DNA of 44,839 nucleotides from Akkermansia muciniphila (GTDB lineage Bacteria > Verrucomicrobiota > Verrucomicrobiia > Verrucomicrobiales > Verrucomicrobiaceae). Positions 16,195-23,635 of this stretch are shown here, piece after piece. Numbering within the stretch: the stretch's first letter is position 1; each line of letters begins with the position of its first letter. The stretch is taken from contig CAMAZK010000010.1 in NCBI GenBank assembly GCA_945863205.1, forward strand, positions 1-44,839, in the 5' to 3' direction. Both the position numbers and the translations under genes were made by a program. The notes beneath the pieces were generated by a model. It had not been told where the DNA came from and did not search any database. It saw nothing but the letters and a program-made list of their open reading frames with translations.

Positions 16195-19100
16195 GGATTG
16201 AACTGCTTTGTGTTGATCACCCGGAACTTGTAGGGCCCGAGCGTTGAGGTTGAGTCGGTGATATCAAATGCCGAGGCCTTTGGATCCAGAAACCGCTCGA
16301 TGATGAATGACCCGCGATACCCGGATGTGACGGTGTCCTTCGTCTGGTCAAATGTCTGCGGATCCGCCCCCCGTCGCTTCTTCAGTTTTTGAACCCGCAG
16401 ATGCACTGTGTAGGTGTTCGATTTCGTCGTCACGCGCGGATAGATGGTGGTGTAGGGGCGCTCCCGGAGATTGTCAGCCGTGCCAGCCCCACCCAAACTG
16501 GTGTTTGCCCAGAAGCCATCCACGTAAGTCTGGACCTGGGAGGCGGTGGCATTTGCGGACAGCGCCGTCTGGAACGGGTTCTTTGAAGCCGGCACGAGCC
16601 CTTTGGCGTTCACATTTTCCGGCTTTGGCACCAGGGGCATCTCGCAGATCTGGGAGGCGGTCAGGAAGGGGGTGTTGTCCGTGAAGCGCTTCTCGAAGAG
16701 CTTCATCGTCGCGTCGCGGTCGATGTTGTAGCGGTAGTTGAAGGTAGCGTCGCTGGAATTCGTCCCGTCCGGATTCAGTGTGATTAAAAAGGCGTTGCTG
16801 GTCGGCACCGCGGTGATCTTTTCCGGATAGAGCACGCCGCGAAGCGCGGTCGAGCGCTTGATGTAGCTGAAGGGGGCGATCTGCCAGTTCAGGTTCACCT
16901 TGCCCGCCGTCGAGAAGGGCTCGCTGATGGCGTAAGGCTCCACCACCGGCATCTGGAAGAGATCCAGGATGAGGTGGTCCGGTGGGTTGACGGCGCCGGG
17001 ATGGGCGGGAGAGTTGGGCCGGAAAAGCAGGGTCTGCCATGGCATCCCGCGCTTGACCCCCACGGGGAGGGAACCGAACATCCCTGGCGAGGGCATCATG
17101 CGATTGGGGGTAAACGCGTTGTCCAGGGAAGCGATCATCGCACTGACTTGGAAGTAAGGAAGTGAGGGCCTGCCGCTGCCATCACGGAAGGACGCCGCGC
17201 CGTCGCTCGGTTTATTGATGAAGGCGCCCGCTTCTGGGAAACCTGCGCCGAAAACGTCGACCCGGGCGACCCCCGCATCCCAGTCGCCGGGGGTGCCATC
17301 GCTCCGGGTCGCGGCAGTCATGGTGCTTGGCAGCCCGAATAAGATCTGGGCGGCGCTTCCTGAGGCGGCGCTGACTCCGGCAACCAAGCTGCCATTCGTG
17401 GCCTGCGGATGGCCCCACAGGCTGTGTGCCTGATTCCTGGCGGAATTATCATATCCCGCACACTTTTGAAAATAGCTGGCCGGGACATTCTGAAGCCCGG
17501 CCACCAGTCGCGCATCGCCATAGGGAACCGCAGAGGCGTTGAGTTCGATGCCCCGAACCGTGTCGAGATTGTTTGGCATCAGGCACATCGCCAGATTGAT
17601 CCCAAGATTTGCGGGGGAAGGTAAAGTATATCTCATGGGGCTGTTTTCACCCCCCGCTCCAAGAGCCACGCGATTATCCCACCGCGTGGTAACTGTCGCG
17701 GTGGTCCCGCTGACTGCCACTTGCCTGCAATCTATTAAGCGAAAAGGGCTTGCTGGCGTCAGCGTAACCGGTGCCCATAGCGGCATGGGAGCGGTGAAAT
17801 TCGGGAACTCCATTTTCACATTCTGCACCACCTGGTTGTCCACAAGGATGTCGATATCCAACGTGCCGCCTGTGAAGTTCAAAGTGTTTCCTGAGACCGG
17901 GATGTTGCTCTGGCTGAAAAAAGGATAAGAGTTGGAATTGGCTCCGGTGGGCGTGATGCCGCCACGCTGAACGGCGTTATAAGTTCGGGTGCTGGGATTC
18001 ACGTTACCCCCGCCAAATAACAGGTTGTCCCAGAGCGCGAGCCCTGATCCTTCCACCGACCGATGGGGAAGGCCCAGGACGCGGTTGATGGCACCATCGG
18101 TCATGTTGGCGGAGGCACCATTGACCTTGAAAGAAGACAAACCGCTATTAACACGGATATCGTAGGTGTGGGTGATCGTCAGCGGCCCCGCAGAGGGGTT
18201 GGCAACCGAAAATAGCAGAACCCCTCGGATTTGTCCGGCGGGTTGCGAATTGTTCGCAGTCCAACTGGCGAGCTGACTTCGAGATAAAGAGTGTGGGCTT
18301 GGAAAAGGTTGATAAGTCATCTTTGCAAAATCAGCGGGAGTTTTTCCCGGATTCGTGTCGGTGGCAAAAAACCCAAGGGTCGCTCCGACAATCGTGGGGA
18401 ATCGGCCGAACCCCCTTGTGGTGCCGCTGGCTGCGGGAGCGCCGATCACTGCGGGGACGACCTGTCCGCCATATGCAGACGCGACATAGTAGGCCAAGGG
18501 CAAATTCCAGACTGCGGGGTCGCGTGGCAACGGGAGTGATTTCAGGCATCCACTGGTATTGCCGGCTCCGACCAAGCGATTGGCCTCATTCCAATAAAAG
18601 AAACGCCCGGTATATGGCTTCGCATTGGCATCGCTGCAGTCGAAGAGGTTGCTGGAGCGGATGTAGTCGTAGATCTCCGTGAGGATCTGATCACTGTCGG
18701 TCCCGAATTTGGAGGCGAGGCTGTCCCCGAAACCGGGGTAGGGTTTGGCCATCAATTCCTTTAGGTAACTGTAGAGGGTGGAATTGTTTGCGGTGAAATC
18801 CAGGGTGGCACTCTGCGAGCCGGTATTGGAGGCTCCTGTAAAGGAGCTGTTATCCACCAATCCGATTTTCATCGGATCGAAAGCCGATCGCTGGAAAATA
18901 TACTCGCGTCCACCGACCTTGGAGCAGAAGGCGATGGTTTTATCGAACACGGTGCGGTCGGTCGCTTTGGAGTCCACGGGCCAAATCGTGACTCGGGGTG
19001 TATTGAAAGCAGTGACTTCAGGGGCGCGGCTGTTTGCCGTGAGGAAGAACCTCGCAAGGCTGAGGTTTACGGGCGTCAGGCTCATCGCGGGTGTTGCGGG

Positions 19101-20249
19101 TGTTGCGGGTGTGCCCGTGCCTGAGGTCGCCATCCCCGTCCTGCTTGTGTCGTCGATTCCAGGCTGTTTGTAGAAGAGCTCATCCACGGTGGCGTAGAGC
19201 CGGTCCTTGTCCAGCGTCACGGTGCCTCCCTTCGCCGTTGTGACGGGGAATTTGGTTCCCAACTCGGAGCCGCCCCAATTGGTGCGGGGCGCGAGTTCGA
19301 GAATTTTCTTGGATCGATCCTCCGCCGTCAGGGAAGAACTGAAGAAGGCGGTGTTGTTAAACACGACGTCCAGCGAAGTCATGGCCGGGTGGCCGGGGTA
19401 TCTCTGAAACTCCCGGACCGCCGGCGGGGAGGAGGCCAGGCCCGTCCTCGTGACAACGGGCAGGCTGTTTGCTGCGCCTGCTGCAAACGTGCCCCGTTCG
19501 AATTGGTTGCCTTTGCCGATCGGTTGATCCCAATACATGCCGGAGCTCGCCGTGTTGATGTTCAGCTTGCAGGTTTCGTCATCGGCCCAGAAAGCGATCC
19601 GGCCCACGATCGGGTTGGTGGCCGAGGCGAGGGTCACTTTGCCCGTGTCATCCATCGCCTGGAGTTGACCGTCTTTGAGCACGTAGAGCCAGCGCACCGG
19701 CATCGGGATTTGTGCTGGATTCCCCTGGATCGTGGTTTTTGCGACCCCGCTGCTTCCCGAGGTTTCGGTGAACCCTTCCACCACATCAAGCGCCGCCGGG
19801 TCCAGGATGGGATAAACCCACGTGCTGTTGACTTTCACCGGCGCATTCAGGTCGGTAAAGAGGTTGCCATTCAACTCTCCTCCACCCGTGGGAACATCTG
19901 CGAGCGATGCCGGATTGAAGGCGCTCCCGGAGACGACCATCTCCTGGGCGGAATAGAGTTTATATACCCGGTCAGGCTGCTTGGCGCCGGTGAAGGTCCG
20001 GATGGCGCCCGGCTGGGAAATCCAGGCGTTGGTTCCCGTGGTGGCCTCGCGGATCTGGGCGGTCACCAGACTCAGGACATTTTCGCTCAAAAGTCGCGTC
20101 TCGGTCTGGTTGATCTGGGAGCCTGCTGCGGTGCGCTCGGTTTTCGCGCTGGCCAGGACGGCGAGTATGAGTACGCTCAAAAGCACGATGGCCGCAAGCA
20201 CCAGCACAAGAGCCATGCCTGAAGAGTGATGGCTGATCCGACGGCGCAT
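16191..20249 (-). CDS. Verru_Chthon cassette protein A (giant GspK-like pseudopilin)
   Basis: From ATG 20249 this is a 1,352-aa protein. The leader MRRRISHHSSG precedes MALVLVLAAIVLLSVLILAV, a prepilin-like membrane helix without Glu at +5, as in GspK of type II secretion. The body is a very large soluble region with repeated beta-strand character and sequences such as GRIAFWADDETCKLNINTAS; 'xDDExxxNINTA' is typical of GspK/cassette A proteins. It matches the TIGR02600 concept. Frame continuity allows an earlier ATG at 20333 (MKSNLRRFSILPL), but those codons belong to repeat R3 and match the leader of the PATR protein, so I prefer 20249. It is the first gene of A-B-C-D and is preceded by the R3 promoter block. 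Confidence 0.87.
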   Translation of the reverse strand: MRRRISHHSSGMALVLVLAAIVLLSVLILAVLASAKTERTAAGSQINQTETRLLSENVLSLVTAQIREATTGTNAWISQPGAIRTFTGAKQPDRVYKLYSAQEMVVSGSAFNPASLADVPTGGGELNGNLFTDLNAPVKVNSTWVYPILDPAALDVVEGFTETSGSSGVAKTTIQGNPAQIPMPVRWLYVLKDGQLQAMDDTGKVTLASATNPIVGRIAFWADDETCKLNINTASSGMYWDQPIGKGNQFERGTFAAGAANSLPVVTRTGLASSPPAVREFQRYPGHPAMTSLDVVFNNTAFFSSSLTAEDRSKKILELAPRTNWGGSELGTKFPVTTAKGGTVTLDKDRLYATVDELFYKQPGIDDTSRTGMATSGTGTPATPATPAMSLTPVNLSLARFFLTANSRAPEVTAFNTPRVTIWPVDSKATDRTVFDKTIAFCSKVGGREYIFQRSAFDPMKIGLVDNSSFTGASNTGSQSATLDFTANNSTLYSYLKELMAKPYPGFGDSLASKFGTDSDQILTEIYDYIRSSNLFDCSDANAKPYTGRFFYWNEANRLVGAGNTSGCLKSLPLPRDPAVWNLPLAYYVASAYGGQVVPAVIGAPAASGTTRGFGRFPTIVGATLGFFATDTNPGKTPADFAKMTYQPFPSPHSLSRSQLASWTANNSQPAGQIRGVLLFSVANPSAGPLTITHTYDIRVNSGLSSFKVNGASANMTDGAINRVLGLPHRSVEGSGLALWDNLLFGGGNVNPSTRTYNAVQRGGITPTGANSNSYPFFSQSNIPVSGNTLNFTGGTLDIDILVDNQVVQNVKMEFPNFTAPMPLWAPVTLTPASPFRLIDCRQVAVSGTTATVTTRWDNRVALGAGGENSPMRYTLPSPANLGINLAMCLMPNNLDTVRGIELNASAVPYGDARLVAGLQNVPASYFQKCAGYDNSARNQAHSLWGHPQATNGSLVAGVSAASGSAAQILFGLPSTMTAATRSDGTPGDWDAGVARVDVFGAGFPEAGAFINKPSDGAASFRDGSGRPSLPYFQVSAMIASLDNAFTPNRMMPSPGMFGSLPVGVKRGMPWQTLLFRPNSPAHPGAVNPPDHLILDLFQMPVVEPYAISEPFSTAGKVNLNWQIAPFSYIKRSTALRGVLYPEKITAVPTSNAFLITLNPDGTNSSDATFNYRYNIDRDATMKLFEKRFTDNTPFLTASQICEMPLVPKPENVNAKGLVPASKNPFQTALSANATASQVQTYVDGFWANTSLGGAGTADNLRERPYTTIYPRVTTKSNTYTVHLRVQKLKKRRGADPQTFDQTKDTVTSGYRGSFIIERFLDPKASAFDITDSTSTLGPYKFRVINTKQFNP

Positions 20250-20299
20250 GGTAAAGGGCCCCATTTTCGGAGCCTCATCGGCCTTCCGGCAGGAGAGCG

Positions 20300-20529
20300 G
20301 AAGGATGGAAAATCGGCGTAGGTTGGATTTCATGGCGTGGGATTAGTTTTCGCAGTGGGCTGGCTATCTCTGCGGAACTAGAAAGGAAGCCGACGTGGAG
20401 ACGATGGCCCTTTTCTGAAGTGACTCGGGCGCACAAAAGGTTACGGACTTTTAATTGTCCTGAATGAATGGCCGCTCGGGACGGGCTGAAATCCGGTGCA
20501 GTCCGCGTATCGAGCCGAACGTGCCCATC
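20300..20529 (-). repeat. cassette upstream repeat, copy R3 (fullest copy)
   Basis: The only copy holding both halves. The gene-proximal half matches R1 (including the MKSNxRRxSIxPL codons and GGCTATCTC), the invariant block lies at 20401-20449, and the distal half matches R2 (CGGGACGGGCTG to GTGCCCATC). R1 and R2 could each be partial duplicates of this unit. The remaining 20530-20678 contains no recognised feature. Confidence 0.85.
20421..20449 (-). promoter_or_regulatory. putative ECF-type promoter in R3 for cassette A-D
   Basis: Minus-strand AAAAGTCCGTAACCTTTT (GTAAC at 20444-20440) and GAGTCA at 20426-20421. It faces cassette A, and the divergent sigma-factor gene lies on the other side of the same intergenic region. 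Confidence 0.45.
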
Positions 20530-20678
20530 TCACCGCTGTGGTGTCCCCTGCTCAGTGAAGTGAAGCAGGTGAAGTGCAGGTTGAAAAGTTTCCCGCACCC
20601 GGGGCGCGGTGGTTGTCATCGCGGCCTCATTGCGTCGGTGCCGGGTTGGGAGATCGCGACTTCTTTTTCGATCCCGGA

Positions 20679-20695
20679 AAAAGTTGGTAACTTTT
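20679..20695 (+). promoter_or_regulatory. palindrome / putative autoregulated promoter of the ECF sigma gene
   Basis: AAAAGTT-GGT-AACTTTT is a perfect 7-bp inverted repeat 25 bp before the sigma start codon. Preceded by one more A, it reads AAAAAGTTGGTAACTTTT. This differs from the R1/R2 block AAAAAGTCCGTAACCTTTT only at two bases and one extra C. It is therefore a candidate -35 element recognised by the sigma factor itself, or an operator. Confidence 0.45.
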
Positions 20696-20720
20696 CGCCA
20701 CCTTTTAACACTACTTCCTG

Positions 20721-21284
20721 ATGCACGATAACTCCGCCCAAGACAGACAGCCCCCCGACGACGCCCTTGATCGGCAGGTGCGGGCCTTTCTCGATTGCCG
20801 CCCGCTCATTGAGGGGCACATCGCCGCGCTCGTGCGGGATCGGGCGTTGGCGGATGATGTCTTTCAGGAAGTGTGGGTGCGTTTCGAGCGCGTGACGCGA
20901 CGCGGCGAAGTCATCGCCAATGTGCCTGCGTGGTGCCGGGCGGCGGCGCGGCTCGTGGCCCTCGAGAGCTGGCGCGAGCAGCGGCGCGAGCAAGGGACGC
21001 CCGATCCCGAACTCCTCTCGCTGGTGGACCGCGCCTACCAGGAGCAGGACGGGCAGGAAGAATTGTGGCACAAGAAATCCGAGGCTCTGGGCACCTGCAT
21101 TGATGAACTCCCGCCGCGCTCACGTGATCTCGTCGTCCGCCGTTACCGCAAGGGCGACCCCATTTCCACCATCGCCGGGCAACTCGGCCAGAGCGTTACG
21201 AGTGTAAAGACTGCGCTCTGCCGCCTGCGCCTCGCGCTCGGCGATTGCGTGCGCAAGAAACTCAACCATTTGGAGGCGATCTGA
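20721..21284 (+). CDS. ECF-type RNA polymerase sigma factor
   Basis: A 187-aa protein of typical ECF length. Region 2: RPLIEGHIAALVRDRALADDVFQEVWVRF (about residues 28-56), with the DDVFQEVW core of region 2.2. Region 4: LPPRSRDLVVRRYRKGDPIS followed by the HTH TIAGQLGQSVTSVKTALCRL (about 130-172). Such factors direct RNA polymerase to specific promoters and are usually held by a membrane anti-sigma factor. The next gene, 1 bp downstream, encodes a FecR-like membrane protein. It is divergent from the cassette A-D operon, whose upstream repeat resembles this gene's own upstream palindrome. ATG 20721 is the only start that keeps the region 2 N-terminus. Confidence 0.93.
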   Translation: MHDNSAQDRQPPDDALDRQVRAFLDCRPLIEGHIAALVRDRALADDVFQEVWVRFERVTRRGEVIANVPAWCRAAARLVALESWREQRREQGTPDPELLSLVDRAYQEQDGQEELWHKKSEALGTCIDELPPRSRDLVVRRYRKGDPISTIAGQLGQSVTSVKTALCRLRLALGDCVRKKLNHLEAI

Positions 21285-21285
21285 T

Positions 21286-22776
21286 ATGAACAAGCAACGA
21301 TTGGAAGAACTCCTCCTCGTTTGGGAGGAAGATCGGCTGACGACGGAAGAGTCGGCCGAGCTCAAGCAACTCCTCACCGCACACCCTGAAGCCCGGCAGC
21401 GGCTCGTGGAGACCGGTGTGCTCAAGAGCGTGGCCGAAGCACGGGTGCATGCGTGGGAAAAATTCGGGACGGGCACGGTTACAAAACACCGCAATGTGAT
21501 CGAATCGCCGCGTCTCGGATGGTTCCGCTGGATACCTTTGGCCGCAGCCGCGTGCGCCGCCATTTTCGCGGGCGTGATGTGGAAGATGGACCCTTCTCCT
21601 TCGAGGGAAGTGGCGCACGGAGCCAGCTACGTGGCGGAGCTCGCGGGCATGGAAGCGGCCGTGTGGGCCGAGGGCTCGCCCCCATTGCATGAGGGGGAAA
21701 ACTTGAAGCCATTGACACTCGAGCTGGTTTCCGGGCGGATCGAGTTGCACTTCATGGAAGGTGCCAGCGTGGCGGTTCAGGGTCCGGCCAAGATCGAACT
21801 GATCAGCGAGAAGCGGATGAGGCTTTTCAGCGGTCGACTCTCGGCGGATGTCCCGACCCGCGCCATTGGCTTCACAGTGGACACACCGGTGTCGGAGGTG
21901 CGCGACCTCGGCACGCGCTTCGGCGTGGCTGTGGCGGATGGCGGCGCGACGGAAACCCACGTTTTCGAGGGTGAAGTGGATGTCATGCCGAATGCCGCCG
22001 TAGATCGGACTGGCAGTGTCAGGCGGCTACAGACCGACCAAGGACTCGCTTTGGCGAAGGGCCAAAAGACGCCGATCGAGATCGTGGCCAATCCCGCCGC
22101 GTTCCCGCTGCCGGAGCGGATCGTGCCAGTTCCCTTGCCGTGTGCGGGCTTCGATCTCAAAGCGCTGGGCTGGAACGCAGGCGACGCTTTCCCACCGAAC
22201 AAATACGATGTGTGGGAAGGCGACTACATCACGCGCGTCGGTGCGGAGCGCGGGATCGTGACCAAAGGTGGCACGGGCATGCTGCGTTTCATGGGAGCAA
22301 TGCGGCCAGGCACCCCGCCGGCCAAAGCCGGGGGAGCTTCCGAACTCTACTGCTGGATCGATTTGCGCCCTTATCAGGCGAAGTGGAAGGGGCGGCGCAT
22401 CATTGCGGAGTTTTCCACGTGGTTCAATCGCATTTCATCCCCTGAGAGCAAACTCACCGCGCCCACCGTCATCGCGGCTACCTATGGCCCGGGAATCCAG
22501 CCGGGCATGGCGGCTTGGGATGCGCGGCTCTACCCCAATAATCCAATGCACGCACTTTCCAACTGCGATGCGCAGATCCGCAGCGACGAGGATCCGACCA
22601 CTTGGGAGCAGGCCACAGCGCGGGTGACCATTGGCCCCGAGGCCGAATTGTTGCTGCTCTCGGTCCGGGTGCGTTCAGACGTGGAGAATCCTGCGGACCG
22701 ACGCTTCGACGATGTTTATGCCGATGAACCGACGCTCACTTTCCGACTCGGCAACGCCATCCCGAATCCCCGCTAA
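21286..22776 (+). CDS. FecR-domain membrane protein, probable anti-sigma factor
   Basis: A 496-aa protein. The N-terminal cytoplasmic part (about 1-80; LEELLLVWEEDRLTTEESAE) is like anti-sigma N-termini that start with a short helical bundle. A single membrane helix follows at about 82-99 (WIPLAAAACAAIFAGVMW). The FecR domain spans about 145-235 (LELVSGRIELHF, GASVAVQGPAKIEL, FTVDTPVSEVRDLGTRFGVA). The rest (about 285-496) is an extracytoplasmic beta-sandwich-like domain with no family I recognise. It should sense an external signal and control the sigma factor encoded 1 bp upstream, as FecI/FecR pairs do. No TonB receptor is present in the window, unlike classical fec systems. Confidence 0.88.
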   Translation: MNKQRLEELLLVWEEDRLTTEESAELKQLLTAHPEARQRLVETGVLKSVAEARVHAWEKFGTGTVTKHRNVIESPRLGWFRWIPLAAAACAAIFAGVMWKMDPSPSREVAHGASYVAELAGMEAAVWAEGSPPLHEGENLKPLTLELVSGRIELHFMEGASVAVQGPAKIELISEKRMRLFSGRLSADVPTRAIGFTVDTPVSEVRDLGTRFGVAVADGGATETHVFEGEVDVMPNAAVDRTGSVRRLQTDQGLALAKGQKTPIEIVANPAAFPLPERIVPVPLPCAGFDLKALGWNAGDAFPPNKYDVWEGDYITRVGAERGIVTKGGTGMLRFMGAMRPGTPPAKAGGASELYCWIDLRPYQAKWKGRRIIAEFSTWFNRISSPESKLTAPTVIAATYGPGIQPGMAAWDARLYPNNPMHALSNCDAQIRSDEDPTTWEQATARVTIGPEAELLLLSVRVRSDVENPADRRFDDVYADEPTLTFRLGNAIPNPR

Positions 22777-22790
22777 CGCATCACTTTTTC

Positions 22791-23528
22791 ATGAAACTCT
22801 CTCTTCTCATCATCACCGCATTTTTGTCCCTGACGCTGGCACCCACCTGGAGTGCCGAACCCGCAAACCCGCCGCCCGTCCCGCTCAAGTCCGACTCAAA
22901 GGAGTGGCGATTTTATCCCGCTGCCCGCGAAGCCGGAAAAGCCCGCGTCCTGCTCATCGGCGACTCGATCATGAACGCCTACCGCCACCGCGTGTCGGCG
23001 GCGCTCAAGAACCGGGCTACAGTGGATGTGTGGCTCACGCCCATCACCATCAAATCGCCGGAATTGTATGATGACCTCCGGACGGTTTTGGAGCAGGGCC
23101 CGTATGACGTGGTGCATTTCAACATCGGCCTCCACGAGTGGATGAAGGGCTACATCCCCGAGGGTCAATACGAGCCGCTGCTCCGTGCTTACGTGAAAAC
23201 GATTCAAGCCCACGCCGGCCACGCAACACTCATCTGGGCGAGCACAACGCAGATGACCGTGAAGGGGCAGCCCACGGCGCTCGACCCCGACAACAACCCC
23301 AGGATCGTCGAGCGCAACGGCATCGCCGCCCGCGTCATGCAGGAAGTCGGGATCACCGTGAATGATCTCTACACTCTCATGGGCGACAAACTCGCGCTCG
23401 GCAAGGGCGACAAATACCACTGGACCCCAGAAGGCTCCGCAGTCCACGCCGACGCGGTGACTGCGAGCATCGGCGCGGCTTTGGAGAAGCGGAGTCCCGC
23501 CTCAACGACCATTTCCGCTCCGCGATGA
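22791..23528 (+). CDS. secreted SGNH/GDSL-type hydrolase
   Basis: A 245-aa protein with signal peptide MKLSLLIITAFLSLTLAPTWSA. Block I: VLLIGDSIMNAYRHRVSAAL with nucleophile Ser in GDSI. A middle block HFNIGLHEWM carries the Asn/Gly position. Block V: DKYHWTPEGSAVHADAV with the Asp-x-x-His dyad. All expected SGNH positions are visible. Relatives act as esterases or acetyl hydrolases on polysaccharides; the substrate here is unknown. It lies 14 bp after the FecR gene and probably belongs to the sigma operon. Confidence 0.85.
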   Translation: MKLSLLIITAFLSLTLAPTWSAEPANPPPVPLKSDSKEWRFYPAAREAGKARVLLIGDSIMNAYRHRVSAALKNRATVDVWLTPITIKSPELYDDLRTVLEQGPYDVVHFNIGLHEWMKGYIPEGQYEPLLRAYVKTIQAHAGHATLIWASTTQMTVKGQPTALDPDNNPRIVERNGIAARVMQEVGITVNDLYTLMGDKLALGKGDKYHWTPEGSAVHADAVTASIGAALEKRSPASTTISAPR

Positions 23529-23557
23529 AATGTTTCCAAACAATCGCCCTGACTCTC

Positions 23558-23625
23558 GGTAGGCTCCCATGCGCTTGGGCGGGACGACACGCGGGGAGCG
23601 GAAGGGAAATTAGGGCTGTCCTACC
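23558..23625. repeat. inverted-repeat element between SGNH and DUF1592 genes
   Basis: The 107-bp gap 23529-23635 holds GGTAGG at 23558-23563 and CCTACC at 23620-23625, with a GC-rich middle (GGGACGACACGCGGGGAGCG). The frame through this gap is open but gives a poor protein (GRLPCAWAGRHAGSGR), so I treat it as an intergenic element, not part of the next gene. Confidence 0.4.
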
Positions 23626-23635
23626 CCGATATAGA

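Noticed and set aside
23525-23635. Earlier start for the DUF1592 gene with ATGA overlap
   Set aside because: The extra 37 residues hold no signal peptide, while ATG 23636 directly precedes a good one; the segment contains an inverted-repeat element instead.
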